A model generated the notes under the pieces. That model searched no databases. It was not told the origin of the DNA and worked only from the letters and a program-made list of their open reading frames with translations. A stretch of 64,000 nt of DNA from Paracoccus chinensis (GTDB taxonomy: Bacteria > Pseudomonadota > Alphaproteobacteria > Rhodobacterales > Rhodobacteraceae), in the NCBI RefSeq assembly GCF_900102885.1, contig NZ_FNGE01000008.1:62001-126000 (forward strand). Direction: 5' to 3'. Below, one piece after another: positions 44,374 through 57,354 of this stretch; position 1 is the stretch's first letter; every line of letters starts with the position of its first letter. Made by a program: the position numbers and the translations under genes.

Positions 44374-45161
44374 GTGAAGAACAATCCCGTCAGGACGAAG
44401 TTCGCGGCCAGGATGCCGACCGAGGCCGCCACGACCGCGTTCGTCGTGGCCCGTCCGACGCCGGCCGCACCGCGGCCCGCCTTCATGCCGAACCAGCAGC
44501 CCGCCAGCGCCACGATGAAGCCGAAGGCCGCGCCCTTCAGCAGCCCCGAGAGCACGTCCCAGGTTTCGAGATAGGCCCAGGAGTTCGCCAGATAAGCCTG
44601 CGAGGTGAAGCCCAGCGTCGTTGTCCCGATCAGCCAGCCACCCATGATGCCGATGGTGTCGCCCACGCCCACGAGGACCGGCACCGACAGGATCGCCGCC
44701 CAGAGGCGCGGCGTCACCAGCCAGCCCATCGGGTCGGTGGACAGCGTCACCAGCGCGTCGACCTGTTCCGTCACGCGCATCGAGCCGATCTCGGCCGCAA
44801 TCGACGAGGCGACCCGCGCCGCCACCATCAGCCCGCCCAGGACGGGCCCGAGTTCCCGCACCATGCCGATCGCCACAATGGCGGGCACCACGTCACCCGC
44901 CTGGAACCGCTCGCCCCCCGCGTTGATCTGCAGGGCCAGCGCCGCGCCGGTGAACAGCGCCGTCAGCCCGACAACCGGCAGCGACAGCCAGCCGATGCGC
45001 AGCAGTTGCTCAGCCAGCAGCCGTGGCGAGAACCCCGGCGCGGCCAGCCCCCGCGCGGCGAAGATGGCAACTGCGCCGATCCCGCGCAGCAGCGCCAGCG
45101 TGGCGCGGCCGACTGCGCGGATGGGGTCAGGCCGGAAGGGGTTGGGCGCGGCTCGGGTCAA
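44370..45161 (-). CDS. mlaE: MlaE-type ABC transporter permease
   Basis: 263 residues with about five to six membrane segments, MlaE family. VGLTALFTGAALALQINAGG and VVPAIVAIGMVRELGPVLGGLMVAARVASSIA are divided over the conserved core (EQ-loop region RVTEQVDAL). It exports or imports phospholipid with MlaF. The start at 45161 lies inside the upstream membrane-protein gene by 35 bp. Membrane-protein neighbours support an envelope role. Confidence 0.88.
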   Translation of the reverse strand: MTRAAPNPFRPDPIRAVGRATLALLRGIGAVAIFAARGLAAPGFSPRLLAEQLLRIGWLSLPVVGLTALFTGAALALQINAGGERFQAGDVVPAIVAIGMVRELGPVLGGLMVAARVASSIAAEIGSMRVTEQVDALVTLSTDPMGWLVTPRLWAAILSVPVLVGVGDTIGIMGGWLIGTTTLGFTSQAYLANSWAYLETWDVLSGLLKGAAFGFIVALAGCWFGMKAGRGAAGVGRATTNAVVAASVGILAANFVLTGLFFT

Positions 45162-45462
45162 GGGGCAGCTCGATCCGCAGGCGGCGGGAGAGTTCGGCCG
45201 GATCCGAGGAGGAGTTGGACAGCTTGAAGCCCTCGCTCAGCAGATGCTTCACATACATCTTGTTGTAGATGAAGGCGAAGACCAGTTGCGCGAAGCCCAG
45301 AGTGATCCAGCCGATCAGGAAGATGATCAGCGCCCCGGTCCAGTGCCCCCGGAACAGCGCCGGAAAGAAGCCGAAGAACAGCGTCGTCCAGGAAAACCCG
45401 ACCGGCGCCTGCTTCAGCGCCCCGGTCTGCGGGTGGTGAAAGTCGATCGTCGCGTAAGCCAT
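45127..45462 (-). CDS. Small membrane protein (DUF2628-like)
   Basis: 111 residues with two membrane segments (about 22-40 and 43-65) containing FSWTTLFFGFFPALFRGHW and GALIIFLIGWITLGFAQLV. A KMYVKHLLSEGF segment and a polar C-terminal tail follow. The pattern is that of DUF2628-type proteins, of unknown function. Its 3' end overlaps the mlaE start by 35 bp, so the two are coupled. It may be an accessory to the transporter. Confidence 0.7.
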   Translation of the reverse strand: MAYATIDFHHPQTGALKQAPVGFSWTTLFFGFFPALFRGHWTGALIIFLIGWITLGFAQLVFAFIYNKMYVKHLLSEGFKLSNSSSDPAELSRRLRIELPLDPSRAQPLPA

Positions 45463-45523
45463 GCCGAATCCTCCTGGGGCGATGAGACAGGAGATTGGGT
45501 AGCATGGGGTCCCTAACCGACAG

Positions 45524-46564
45524 TTAAGCCGGCCGGTAATCGCGCGGATAGCGCGAACCCAGCGAGGTCAGGATCTCATAACCTATGGTCCCGGCCAGGC
45601 GCGCGAGATCCTCGATGCCCTGCCGGGCGTTCAGGATCTCGAGCCTGTCCGGCACGTCGGGCAGATCGCTCACATCGACCGTGATGAGGTCCATAGAGAC
45701 GCGGCCCACAACCGGCGCGCTGCGGCCCCCGGCCCAGAGCACCAGCCCCTTGCCCGACAGGGCGCGCGGCAGTCCGTCCGCATAGCCCGCCGACACCGTG
45801 GCGATCCGGCTGGCACGCGGCGCGGTCCAGGTGCAGCCGTAGCCCACGGCCTCGCCCGCCGCGACGCTGCGGGTCTGGATCACCTCAAGCGCAAGGGTGA
45901 CGACAGAACGCGCGTCGAGGAACGGCTCGCCACCGTAAAGGCCGATGCCGGGGCGCGTAACGTCGAAGTGATAGTCGGGACCCAGCAGGATGCCGCCCGT
46001 CGCCGCCAGCGAGCGGGGCGCCGTCACGCCCTCGGTCATCTCGCGGAAGGCACGAAGCTGGGCAGCGTTGGCCGGATGACCCGGCTCGTCGGCGCACATC
46101 AGGTGCGACATGACCAGCGCCGGACCGGTGCCCTCGTCCGTGCGCGCCGACAGCGCCTCGGACCGGACCGAGGCCCATTCGGCGGGCTCGAACCCCAATC
46201 GGTTCATGCCGGTGTCAAGCTGGATCGCAAACGGCGCGCGGGGCCGCAGGGCACGGTCGCGGAAGAACTGCTCGGGGCTGTTCAGCACCGGTATCAGCCC
46301 GGCCGGGTCCTGCCCCGGCATGTGCCCGGACAGCACGAAGATGCGGGCATCCGGCGCAAGCAGGGGGCGAAGCGCCCTGCCCTCGGAGGCCTGTGCCACG
46401 AAGAAATCGCGCGCGCCCGCCGCGTAAAGCGCAGGCGCCACCTGCCCCGCGCCAAGGCCATAGGCGTCCGCCTTGACCACCGCGCCGGGGCGCGCGCCCG
46501 TTGCGCGGTCCGCCAGCGCCTTCCAGTTCGCCACAAGGGCGCCGAGGTCTATCGTCAATCCCAT
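45524..46564 (-). CDS. alr: Alanine racemase
   Basis: 346 residues. It makes D-alanine for peptidoglycan. The PLP lysine is Lys31 in AVVKADAYGLGA and the second catalytic Tyr lies in TVSAGYADGLPR. QLDTGMNRLGF and RPGIGLYGG are family marks. The open frame extends far upstream opposite pccB without support. ATGs at 46564 and 46576 are both possible; the shorter fits GLTIDLGAL as the family start. It is first in a leftward run toward mlaE. Rhodobacterales often have alr here next to DNA replication genes; that is not seen. Confidence 0.92.
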   Translation of the reverse strand: MGLTIDLGALVANWKALADRATGARPGAVVKADAYGLGAGQVAPALYAAGARDFFVAQASEGRALRPLLAPDARIFVLSGHMPGQDPAGLIPVLNSPEQFFRDRALRPRAPFAIQLDTGMNRLGFEPAEWASVRSEALSARTDEGTGPALVMSHLMCADEPGHPANAAQLRAFREMTEGVTAPRSLAATGGILLGPDYHFDVTRPGIGLYGGEPFLDARSVVTLALEVIQTRSVAAGEAVGYGCTWTAPRASRIATVSAGYADGLPRALSGKGLVLWAGGRSAPVVGRVSMDLITVDVSDLPDVPDRLEILNARQGIEDLARLAGTIGYEILTSLGSRYPRDYRPA

Positions 46565-46738
46565 GATCCACGGCATGACGGCGGCCACGGGTCGCGTCAA
46601 GGCCCCGCATCCGCCGGTGTTTGCCATTTTGCGGCAATTGGCCGCCGTTAACAGCTCGGTTTGCAAACTTTCCCCTTTCCGCTTTGCGTCACCACCGGCT
46701 TTCCCTATTGTCCCGCCAGACATGGACGGAGGGGCGGC

Positions 46739-48267
<1,529 letters not shown>

Positions 48268-48271
<4 letters not shown>

Positions 48272-49020
48272 CGCCATTGTCCGCCGCTCTTTTCCTTGCC
48301 TCGACCGCAGCCGGAATGGCCGCGAACGGCGCGCAGCCGCTGATCCCGGTGCCCTCGGGCGCCGAGGTCTGGCTGCAGGAAGAGCTGACGGACCGCGTAC
48401 CGGGTCTGGGGCTGGTGCAGCGCTATCGCTTCGTCATGCCCTCGCTGGCAACCCTGGTCCCGCCCATGGACGAGGGTGACATGGCCGAGGGACTGCCCCC
48501 CGAGATGCTGGACGAGCCCTTCGGCGAGGACGTGCCCCTGACGCCCGAGGAGCAGGCGGAACTGGACGACGCCCTGGGCGACCTGGTCATCCAGCAGGTT
48601 CCCGATGACAGCGCGGGCGGCCTGTCGCTCCAGCCGCTGCCGGACAGCGGAGGCATGGACGACGCGCCCCTGCCGTCCGAGCTTGCACCGCCGGACGCCA
48701 TCCTGCCCGAGGGGGCCGAGGGAAGTCCGCTGGACGAGGCCGGCCAGGACGAGGCCGCCATAGCGGACGGGGGCGAGATGGCACTGCCGGCGGCTCCGGA
48801 CATCCTGATGCAGGACCCCGTCCACCGCGACATCGTCTGGCTGTGCGAGAACTATGCCCTGCCCCGTCTGGCCGGGCAGTCGCCGCGCCCGACCCAGGTA
48901 GTGATCTCGATGGCCTCGGCGCCCGGCCCCTTCGGCAGCTTCGATCCCGAGATCGTGCAGCTTTTCGAGGGGTTCTCGATCCCCGCCAACCGTGACGCCT
49001 GTGTGTGGGAGCCGATGTGA
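48268..49020 (+). CDS. DUF6497-type protein with a long acidic insertion
   Basis: 250 residues. A Sec signal-like N-terminus (about 1-22) is followed by [13 protein letters not shown] (28-40) and [12 protein letters not shown]. The C-terminal part has [20 protein letters not shown] (189-208), [11 protein letters not shown] and FEGF then a Cys near the end. These halves match DUF6497. Between them (about 65-178) lies a low-complexity Asp/Glu/Pro-rich stretch that I do not expect in the roughly 140-residue family form. The GTG at 48268 overlaps the pccB stop, so translation is coupled. Function unknown; probably periplasmic. Confidence 0.75.
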
Positions 49021-49201
49021 TGATCTGCAATGACTGGGGCGGCAGCCGCCCTGATGCAACCCTGCCACATGGCGCGCGCGGCGCTTCGGCCGCGCCCTGT
49101 CGCCTGTCGGGCGCCCCGGCTAACATGGGCCGGCGGCCGCGCGGTGCGGTCCGCTCATCGAGCAGCCGGGGCACTCAGACCCCGCCTAACAGGAGCCATT
49201 C

Positions 49202-49339
49202 ATGTCCAAAAAGCTCGCCCTCGCGCTGGTTCTCGCCGGCCTCGTCTCGGCCTGCCAGCAGCAGCAGCCCCAGCCGACCCCGGCGCCCGTCGTCGTGGCG
49301 CCCGAGCCTGTGTTCCAGGGCAAGTACGGCGCCAACTGA
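49202..49339 (+). CDS. Small lipoprotein
   Basis: 45 residues. MSKKLALALVLAGLVSAC is a lipoprotein signal with the lipobox VSAC (Cys18). The mature part is QQQQPQPTPAPVVVAP and then a short tail ending FQGKYGAN. CAGGAGCC precedes the ATG. Its Gln/Pro-rich linker suggests it spans from the membrane to the cell wall or an outer partner. It lies 181 bp after the DUF6497-type gene; a hairpin (49037-49051) is in that gap. Confidence 0.75.
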   Translation: MSKKLALALVLAGLVSACQQQQPQPTPAPVVVAPEPVFQGKYGAN

Positions 49340-49417
49340 CGCCTTGCGGCGCGGGCCCTCGGGTCCGCGCATCGCCGCCGCGCCGCTTTGCGTCCTTTCG
49401 AAAGGAGGCGAGGCATC

Positions 49418-49816
49418 ATGCTGAAGCATCGCGGTTTCCCCGGACGGCTTCCGTCCACCGACCACCAGTTCGTCATCCGCCGCGCCAGCCCCAAGGGGGC
49501 GACCAAGCTGGTCGCGCGCGAACGCTATCGCGACCGCTCGCCGGGCGACCGGCGCGCCGATGCGGGCTTTCTGGCAGCGCTGATCGAACATTTCGGCGAC
49601 GAGCCCTTCGAGCGCGGCAACCTCGACGCGGGCCGCCTGTCCTGGCTGCTGGGGCGCGAGGTCGTGCCCGTCGGCAAGCTGGACCCGACCAGCTACGAGC
49701 AGCTTCTTCGCGTCGATCTCAAGCGTGCCGAGGCCAGCTTCCCTGAACTCTTCGCACCGGACGCCAGCGAGACTTTTCGCTGGGATGACGAGGACTTCGA
49801 CGAGGAAGATGAGTGA
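49418..49816 (+). CDS. Hypothetical protein
   Basis: 132 residues. Start MLKHRGFPGRLPSTDHQFVI, basic, with a charged core (RASPKGATKLVARERYRDRSPGDR), then DAGFLAALIEHFGDEPF and an acidic C-terminus WDDEDFDEEDE. AAAGGAGGCG lies 9 bases before the ATG at 49418. No membrane segment or known motif is seen. The basic N-terminus and acidic tail suggest a nucleic-acid or protein-binding role, but nothing supports a function. Confidence 0.6.
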   Translation: MLKHRGFPGRLPSTDHQFVIRRASPKGATKLVARERYRDRSPGDRRADAGFLAALIEHFGDEPFERGNLDAGRLSWLLGREVVPVGKLDPTSYEQLLRVDLKRAEASFPELFAPDASETFRWDDEDFDEEDE

Positions 49817-49861
49817 TGCGCGGGATGATGCCTGTGCGTGCGCCATCACCCGCTTGTCAGT

Positions 49862-49889
49862 TTGACGTCCCGTTCGGGGATGTCATAGT
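49862..49889 (+). promoter_or_regulatory. Possible sigma-70 promoter for the lipoprotein gene at 49947
   Basis: TTGACG (49862-49867), 16-base spacer, CATAGT (49884-49889, four of six bases of TATAAT). The ATG is 57 bp after the -10 element. Confidence 0.45.
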
Positions 49890-49946
49890 GATCGCGCACG
49901 CTAAACCACTCGCCCGCTCGCGGGCCACGAATACAGGCAGAATACC

Positions 49947-50180
49947 ATGCAGAAATCCTTCCTCCTCCGCGTTTGCGGCGCAGCCCTGCTCGTCGGCACC
50001 GTTGCGGCTTGCCAGCCGGGCTACGGTACCGGCCTGTCGCCCGACGCGCAGCGTGCCGCGGGTGGCGCAGTCGCGGGTGCCGTCGTCGCCAAGGCGCTGG
50101 ACGAGCGCGTTTCGACCGGCGCCCTTATCGGCGGTGCGGCGGGCGCCCTGTGCGACGACGTGGGCGTCTGCGCGCCCTGA
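49947..50180 (+). CDS. Small lipoprotein with a glycine-zipper region
   Basis: 77 residues. The signal ends in the lipobox VAAC (Cys22) of MQKSFLLRVCGAALLVGTVA. The mature part has AAGGAVAGAVVAKAL and TGALIGGAAGALCDDVGVCAP, a glycine-zipper-like membrane stretch closed by two cysteines. The next lipoprotein at 50310 ends with the same GALCDDV-x-x-C pattern, so they are tandem paralogues. A promoter candidate lies at 49862. Function unknown. Confidence 0.75.
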   Translation: MQKSFLLRVCGAALLVGTVAACQPGYGTGLSPDAQRAAGGAVAGAVVAKALDERVSTGALIGGAAGALCDDVGVCAP

Positions 50181-50197
50181 GCGGAACCCTGACCCCC

Positions 50198-50218
50198 GGC
50201 TGGCGTTGATCGCCAGCC
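50198..50218. other. Hairpin between the two paralogous lipoprotein genes
   Basis: GGCTGGCG (50198-50205), loop TTGAT, CGCCAGCC (50211-50218). A perfect 8-bp stem after the first gene, with AAAA on the right side. A T tract would exist only for the opposite strand, so on + it is a processing or partial-termination site. Confidence 0.45.
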
Positions 50219-50309
50219 AAAACGGTTCGAATTCCAAATGGCCGGGAGTCACTGCGCAGGGGCACGCTGCCCGGGTGCAAGGTCCCGGCCTCTCGTTGAA
50301 GGATATCTC

Positions 50310-50531
50310 ATGTCCCGGAAGCTCCTCATCGTGGGCGGCATCAGCGCGGCGCTGCTGGCCGGCTGCACGCAGAACATCACCCCCACCGACGCCGACCGCG
50401 CCATCATCGGCGCCGGCACCGGCTATGTCGTCCAGCAGGTCCGCGGCAAGGGCGGCAGCGACCGCCTCAAGGGCGCGGCGATCGGCGCCGTGGGCGGCGC
50501 GCTTTGCGACGACGTCCGTCTCTGCCAGTAA
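50310..50531 (+). CDS. Small lipoprotein, paralogue of the preceding one
   Basis: 73 residues. Lipobox LLAGC (Cys19) in MSRKLLIVGGISAALLAGC. The mature part has DRAIIGAGTGYVVQQVRGKG, LKGAAIGAVGGALCDDV and RLCQ. It shares the glycine-rich stretch and the terminal CDDV-x-x-C with the gene at 49947 but differs in between. The ATG at 50310 follows GAAGGATATCTC. A terminator follows at 50572. It may form disulfide-linked oligomers in the envelope; that is inference. Confidence 0.75.
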   Translation: MSRKLLIVGGISAALLAGCTQNITPTDADRAIIGAGTGYVVQQVRGKGGSDRLKGAAIGAVGGALCDDVRLCQ

Positions 50532-50571
50532 GCTGACCCGCGCGCGTCTCGCGCGCCTGCCGTCCTTTTCC

Positions 50572-50604
50572 GCCGTCCCGGTCTGACCGACCGGGGCGGC
50601 TTTC
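50572..50604 (+). terminator. Rho-independent terminator before pccA
   Basis: A 12-bp stem (50572-50583 with 50589-50600, one G-U pair) with loop TGACC is followed by TTTCT. It ends the lipoprotein transcripts 28 bp before pccA. Confidence 0.7.
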
Positions 50605-50632
50605 TCATATCCAGCGCCACCAAGGGACACGC

Positions 50633-52690
<2,058 letters not shown>

Positions 52691-52693
52691 TCC

Positions 52694-53371
52694 TTGGACC
52701 TGCGCGCGCTGTTCCTGAACGACCGCGTCGCCGCGGCCCTCGTCACCGCCCTGGTTGGCGGCGGCGTGGTCGCGGCCGGGTGGTTCTGGACGCACGCGCT
52801 GTCGCGCCGCCGCGACCGCCAGTTGCGCGAGGAGCGGGTGGGCGACATCCAGCGCGCGCTGCTGGCCGAGATCCGCGCCCATGTGGCCGCGCTGGAAGGC
52901 CAGACGCTGGACGACCCGGACGCGCGCGAAGCGATGGTGGCGCGCCTCGCGCAGGGGCGGCATGTTCCAATCCTGCCGCATGACGCCAACGACCGCATCT
53001 TCCGCGCAATCGTCGAGGAGGTGCATATCCTGCCCGAATGGGCCATCGACCCGGTGGTGCGCTATTACCGCCTGCTGGCTGTCCGTTCGGCACTGGCGCA
53101 GGACATTCGCGCCAATGCCAAGGACCAGCCCGAACGCGCGACCGAGATGTTCCGCGACTACCTGACGCTGAACGACGAAACCCTGCTGACCGGGCGCCGT
53201 GCGATGATCATCCTGACGGCAAGCCTGGAAGGTGGGCGCGAGGCGGTCGAGGCCCTTGCAGCCGCCGCCCGTCAGAGAGAGGCCGCACGCATTGCCGCGA
53301 CCCTGCCCGGTGAACTGGCGCGGTTGCGCGCCGGCCTCAATACGCGATCTTCGGACCCGAGAGGCCGGTAA
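52694..53371 (+). CDS. Membrane-anchored protein of unknown function
   Basis: 225 residues. One N-terminal membrane segment (about 12-33, ALVTALVGGGVVAAGWFW) is followed by a basic stretch and a helical cytoplasmic domain with EERVGDIQRALLAEIRAHVAA and AIDPVVRYYRLLAVRSALAQ. No known domain is recognised. TTG at 52694 is used, 3 bp after the pccA stop, so it is probably coupled. The 3' end overlaps the oppositely oriented small gene by 35 bp. Confidence 0.65.
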   Translation: MDLRALFLNDRVAAALVTALVGGGVVAAGWFWTHALSRRRDRQLREERVGDIQRALLAEIRAHVAALEGQTLDDPDAREAMVARLAQGRHVPILPHDANDRIFRAIVEEVHILPEWAIDPVVRYYRLLAVRSALAQDIRANAKDQPERATEMFRDYLTLNDETLLTGRRAMIILTASLEGGREAVEALAAAARQREAARIAATLPGELARLRAGLNTRSSDPRGR

Positions 53372-53519
53372 TGGGAGGCAATCCGATCACCGCCGCGATC
53401 TCGTTCGAGTTGCGCGCGTTCAGCAGACGCTCGACCAGTTCGTCGGTCGTGGCGGGCCGCTTGACCTGCCGCAGCGGCGGCGAGATTTCGATCTTGCGCG
53501 GTGAAGTTTCCTTGGCCAT
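53337..53519 (-). CDS. Small conserved hypothetical protein
   Basis: 60 residues: [20 protein letters not shown], then [20 protein letters not shown] and [26 protein letters not shown] precedes the ATG at 53519. It overlaps the previous gene tail to tail by 35 bp. The compact Leu/Ala helix and Gly-Pro end look protein-like. Function unknown. Confidence 0.55.
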   Translation of the reverse strand: MAKETSPRKIEISPPLRQVKRPATTDELVERLLNARNSNEIAAVIGLPPITGLSGPKIAY

Positions 53520-53615
53520 GGCTTTGTCCCTTCATGCGCGGTGCAGCAAGGCGCATCCTTCACGGATCAAGATAGTTGCGCCGCGCCGGTTCCGCAACGA
53601 AATCGCGCGCAACGC

Positions 53616-54158
53616 CTATCGCCCGCCGCTGGCCCGCGTTTCCTCGCGCCGGACGGGGGTCTTGTCGATCGCCCGGCCGATTTCGCGCGTGTCCCAGGGG
53701 AAGGGCTTGCGGTCGATCACCGTGCCGTCGGTATCGAGGATGATCAGCGCGAACCCCCGTGGCCTCAGCTTCTGCCGCCAGGCCGAATTGGCCGCAGGGT
53801 CGGTATCGGTGATGACGATCACGTCTCGCCGCGCCATCGCGGCCGGATCGCGGGCCAGAAGCTCCATCTGCGTGATGAAGGCGGGCTCCTGCTCGGTATC
53901 GGCAAAGACGAGGACGGGGCGGCTCTCGAACAGAAGCGACTCGGGGGACACCTCGGCAGCCGGGCGGATGTCCAGTTCGGCCGGGCCGGGCGCAGGGACG
54001 CCGGCGTCCGGTGCCCGCGCCGCAGCGGGGCGCGCAGGGGCTGCGCGTTCGACACGGACCGGCTCGGGCGGGGGCGTGGGCGCGCCCATGGCAAGGGCCT
54101 GCGTTCCCAGCCCCGCCACCAGCGCCAGGCCCGACAATTTCCAAATCCAGATCGTCAT
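53616..54158 (-). CDS. DUF4174 family secreted protein
   Basis: 180 residues. A signal peptide (about 1-23) is followed by a Pro/Ala-rich linker to residue 60. The DUF4174 core has [40 protein letters not shown] and [20 protein letters not shown], ending [12 protein letters not shown]. The fold is thioredoxin-like but no CxxC is present. It is periplasmic, of unknown function. It is divergent from the mutase gene, with 45 bp between the starts. Confidence 0.8.
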   Translation of the reverse strand: MTIWIWKLSGLALVAGLGTQALAMGAPTPPPEPVRVERAAPARPAAARAPDAGVPAPGPAELDIRPAAEVSPESLLFESRPVLVFADTEQEPAFITQMELLARDPAAMARRDVIVITDTDPAANSAWRQKLRPRGFALIILDTDGTVIDRKPFPWDTREIGRAIDKTPVRREETRASGGR

Positions 54159-54203
54159 GTTTCAGAATATAGCGACTGCGGTCGCATCGGAAAGGACCAA
54201 GCC

Positions 54204-56339
54204 ATGACCCGGACCCCCGACCTTGATCTCTGGCGCAGCCTCGCCTCGAAGGAACTGAAGGGCGCCGATCCCGACACGCTGAACTGGGACACGCTGGAAG
54301 GCATCACCGTCAAGCCGCTGTATACCGAGGCGGACACGGCGGGGCTGGACCACATGGGGTCGCTGCCCGGCATCGCGCCCTTCACGCGGGGTCCGCGCGC
54401 GACAATGTATGCTGGCCGTCCCTGGACGATCCGGCAATACGCGGGCTTCTCGACCGCCGAGGAATCGAATGCCTTCTACCGCCGCAACCTTGCTGCGGGG
54501 CAGCAGGGCGTTTCGGTGGCCTTCGACCTTGCCACCCACCGCGGCTATGACAGCGACCATCCGCGTGTCGAAGGCGACGTCGGCAAGGCGGGTGTGGCCA
54601 TCGACAGCGTTGAGGACATGAAGGTCCTGTTCGACGGCATCCCGCTGGACAAGGTCTCGGTCTCGATGACCATGAACGGCGCGGTGATCCCGATCCTCGC
54701 CAATTTCATCGTCGCGGGCGAGGAACAGGGGCACGACCGCTCGGTGCTGTCGGGGACCATCCAGAACGACATCCTCAAGGAGTTCATGGTCCGCAACACC
54801 TATATCTATCCGCCCGAACCCTCGATGCGGATCATCGCGGACATCATCGGCTACACCTCGCGCGAGATGCCCAAGTTCAACTCGATCTCGATTTCCGGCT
54901 ACCATATGCAGGAAGCGGGCGCGAACCTCGTGCAGGAACTGGCCTACACGCTGGCCGACGGGCGGGAATATGTCCGCGCGGCCATCGCCGCCGGCATGGA
55001 CGTGGACGCCTTCGCCGGGCGGCTGTCCTTTTTCTTCGCCATCGGCATGAACTTCTTCATGGAGATCGCCAAGCTGCGCGCCGCGCGCCTGCTGTGGCAC
55101 CGGATCATGACCGAGTTCGGGGCAAAGAAGCCGTCCAGCCTGATGCTGCGGACGCATTGCCAGACCTCGGGCGTGTCGCTGCAGGAGCAGGACCCCTACA
55201 ACAACGTGATCCGCACCGCCTATGAGGCGATGAGCGCGGCGCTGGGCGGGACGCAATCCCTGCACACCAACGCGCTGGACGAGGCGATCGCGCTGCCCAC
55301 GGACTTCTCGGCCCGGATTGCGCGGAACACCCAGCTGATCCTGCAGGAGGAAACCGGCATCACCCATGTAGTCGATCCGCTGGCCGGGTCCTACTACATC
55401 GAGAGCCTGACCGCCGAACTGGCCGAAAAGGCCTGGGCCATCATCGAGGAAGTCGAGGCGATGGGCGGCATGACCAAGGCGGTCGCCTCGGGCCAGCCCA
55501 AGCTGCGGATCGAGGAAACGGCGGCCCGCCGCCAAGCCATGATCGACCGGGGCGAGGAGGTCATTGTCGGCGTCAACAAGTACCGCAAGGACAAGGAAGA
55601 CCCGATCGACATCCTCGACATCGACAACATGGCCGTGCGCGCCAGCCAGATCGCCCGGCTCGAGAAGATCCGCGCCAGCCGCGACCACTCGGCCTGCGAC
55701 CATGCGCTGGCCGAGGTCGAGCGCCGCGCCCGGGAAGGCGGCAACCTGCTGGAAGCGGCGGTCGAGGCCGCCCGCGCGCGTGCAACCGTGGGAGAGATCA
55801 GCATGGCGATGGAAAAGGTCTTCGGCCGCCACCGGGCCGAGGTGAAGACGCTCGCCGGCGTCTATGGCGCCGCCTACGAGGGCGACGAGGGCTTCGCCCG
55901 GATCCAGAAAGACGTCGAGACCTTTGCCGAGGAAGAGGGCCGCCGCCCCCGGATGCTGGTCGTCAAGATGGGCCAGGACGGCCACGACCGGGGCGCCAAG
56001 GTGATCGCCACGGCCTTTGCCGACATCGGCTTCGACGTGGACGTGGGCCCGCTGTTCCAGACCCCCGAGGAAGCCGCGCAGGACGCCATCGACAACGACG
56101 TCCATATCGTCGGCATTTCCTCGCAGGCCGCCGGCCACAAGACGCTGGCGCCGAAGCTGATCGAGGCGCTGAAGGCGCAGGGCGCGGATGACATCATCGT
56201 CATCTGCGGCGGCGTGATCCCGCAGCAGGACTATGCCTTTCTGCGGGATGCGGGCGTGGCCGCGATCTTCGGCCCCGGCACGAACATCCCGGCCGCCGCG
56301 CGCGAGATCATGGGGATCGTCCGCGAACGGCGGGGCTGA
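54204..56339 (+). CDS. scpA: Methylmalonyl-CoA mutase, adenosylcobalamin-dependent
   Basis: 711 residues, large-subunit type with its own B12 domain. It converts methylmalonyl-CoA to succinyl-CoA. The catalytic barrel has [20 protein letters not shown] (near 66), [17 protein letters not shown] and [11 protein letters not shown]. The C-terminal B12 domain has the DxHxxG motif around His594 ([11 protein letters not shown]) and [10 protein letters not shown]. The ATG at 54204 was chosen by family start. With pccB and pccA it completes propionyl-CoA catabolism except for the epimerase. Confidence 0.95.
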   Translation: MTRTPDLDLWRSLASKELKGADPDTLNWDTLEGITVKPLYTEADTAGLDHMGSLPGIAPFTRGPRATMYAGRPWTIRQYAGFSTAEESNAFYRRNLAAGQQGVSVAFDLATHRGYDSDHPRVEGDVGKAGVAIDSVEDMKVLFDGIPLDKVSVSMTMNGAVIPILANFIVAGEEQGHDRSVLSGTIQNDILKEFMVRNTYIYPPEPSMRIIADIIGYTSREMPKFNSISISGYHMQEAGANLVQELAYTLADGREYVRAAIAAGMDVDAFAGRLSFFFAIGMNFFMEIAKLRAARLLWHRIMTEFGAKKPSSLMLRTHCQTSGVSLQEQDPYNNVIRTAYEAMSAALGGTQSLHTNALDEAIALPTDFSARIARNTQLILQEETGITHVVDPLAGSYYIESLTAELAEKAWAIIEEVEAMGGMTKAVASGQPKLRIEETAARRQAMIDRGEEVIVGVNKYRKDKEDPIDILDIDNMAVRASQIARLEKIRASRDHSACDHALAEVERRAREGGNLLEAAVEAARARATVGEISMAMEKVFGRHRAEVKTLAGVYGAAYEGDEGFARIQKDVETFAEEEGRRPRMLVVKMGQDGHDRGAKVIATAFADIGFDVDVGPLFQTPEEAAQDAIDNDVHIVGISSQAAGHKTLAPKLIEALKAQGADDIIVICGGVIPQQDYAFLRDAGVAAIFGPGTNIPAAAREIMGIVRERRG

Positions 56340-56428
56340 GGCCCTTGCATCGCCACCGGACCGGGGGACTGTCTGCCCCTCCGAACTTTCCGAGGCGATA
56401 TAGGCGAAGAGGAAGCCCGCCAGCAGTT

Positions 56429-56487
56429 TCTTCTTCGCCCAGATATCCTGGGGTGAGGTCCCGCAAGGGACCGAGGGGCGAAGCCCC
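56429..56487 (+). repeat. Dispersed intergenic element, copy C
   Basis: TCTTC at 56429 and core ATATCCTGGG at 56443-56452, again a 14-base offset. Stem 1 is GGTCCC-GCAA-GGGACC (56457-56472). Stem 2 is GGGGC-GAA-GCCCC (56475-56487). It lies between the mutase and glycosyltransferase genes, 48 bp before the latter's ATG. Confidence 0.65.
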
Positions 56488-56535
56488 TGCTTCGGGCGCT
56501 TGCCGCAGCCGGGCCTCCGTGCGACCACTGGGGCC

Positions 56536-57354
56536 ATGACCGGCACGATCAAGCAGATCATCTGCATCAAGTGGGGCACAAAGTTCGGCCCCGAGTACGT
56601 CAACCGCCTGCGCGGGATGATCGCGCGCAACATCACGCCACCCTTCCGGCTGGTCTGCTTCACCGACGACGGCACCGGCCTGCACCCCGAGATCGCCGTT
56701 CGCCCCCTGCCCCGCTTCGACTACGAGCCGCCGAAGAACACGCTGGGGAAATGGCCCAAGTCGCGGCTCTGGGGGGACCTCGGCGACATCACGGGAACGG
56801 TGCTGTTTCTGGACCTCGACGTGGTGATCGTCGGCAACCTCGACGATTTCTTCTCCTTCGGCGATCCCGAGGACACGGTGCTGGCCACCAACCCCCAGAA
56901 GGTGAAGCCCTTCGAGAAGCTGGGCCAGACCTCGGTCTACCGGATGCGGGTGGGCAAGCTCGCTCCCCTGCAGCAGATCTTCCGCGCCGACCCGCAGGCG
57001 GTCGCCGACGAATACCGCTTCGAGCAGCGCTTCGTCACCCGTCGCGCGCCGGGCGGCGTCAGGTTCTGGCCCAAGGGCTGGGTTGTCCACTTCCGCGCCG
57101 ACTGCGTGCCCGCCTTCCCGGCCCGCTACTGGCGCGCGCCACGCATTCCGAATGGCGCCAAGATCGTCATCTTCGCAGGCAGCCTGAACCCGCCCGACGC
57201 CATCCTCGGCCGGTGGAGCGAGAAGGACACCCCACGCGATCCGGCGGACCACCTGCGCGCCGGCTTCGATGGACGGCGGCGCGAAAGCCTGTCCCGGCAC
57301 CTGCGCCATTATCTCCGCCCCGCCGAATGGGTGGGCAGGCTGTGGCGCGAATAG
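56536..57354 (+). CDS. Glycosyltransferase-like protein (GT-A, DxD)
   Basis: 272 residues. LFLDLDVVIVGNLDDFF (90-106) has the DxD (93-95) for metal and sugar-nucleotide binding, and KQIICIKWGTKFGPEYVNRL starts the Rossmann-like GT-A half. The pattern FWPKGWVVHFRADC near 175 is common in GT8-like enzymes. The acceptor is unknown. The ATG at 56536 is preferred to 56500 by family start. The stop overlaps the next start by 13 bp. Confidence 0.75.
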   Translation: MTGTIKQIICIKWGTKFGPEYVNRLRGMIARNITPPFRLVCFTDDGTGLHPEIAVRPLPRFDYEPPKNTLGKWPKSRLWGDLGDITGTVLFLDLDVVIVGNLDDFFSFGDPEDTVLATNPQKVKPFEKLGQTSVYRMRVGKLAPLQQIFRADPQAVADEYRFEQRFVTRRAPGGVRFWPKGWVVHFRADCVPAFPARYWRAPRIPNGAKIVIFAGSLNPPDAILGRWSEKDTPRDPADHLRAGFDGRRRESLSRHLRHYLRPAEWVGRLWRE

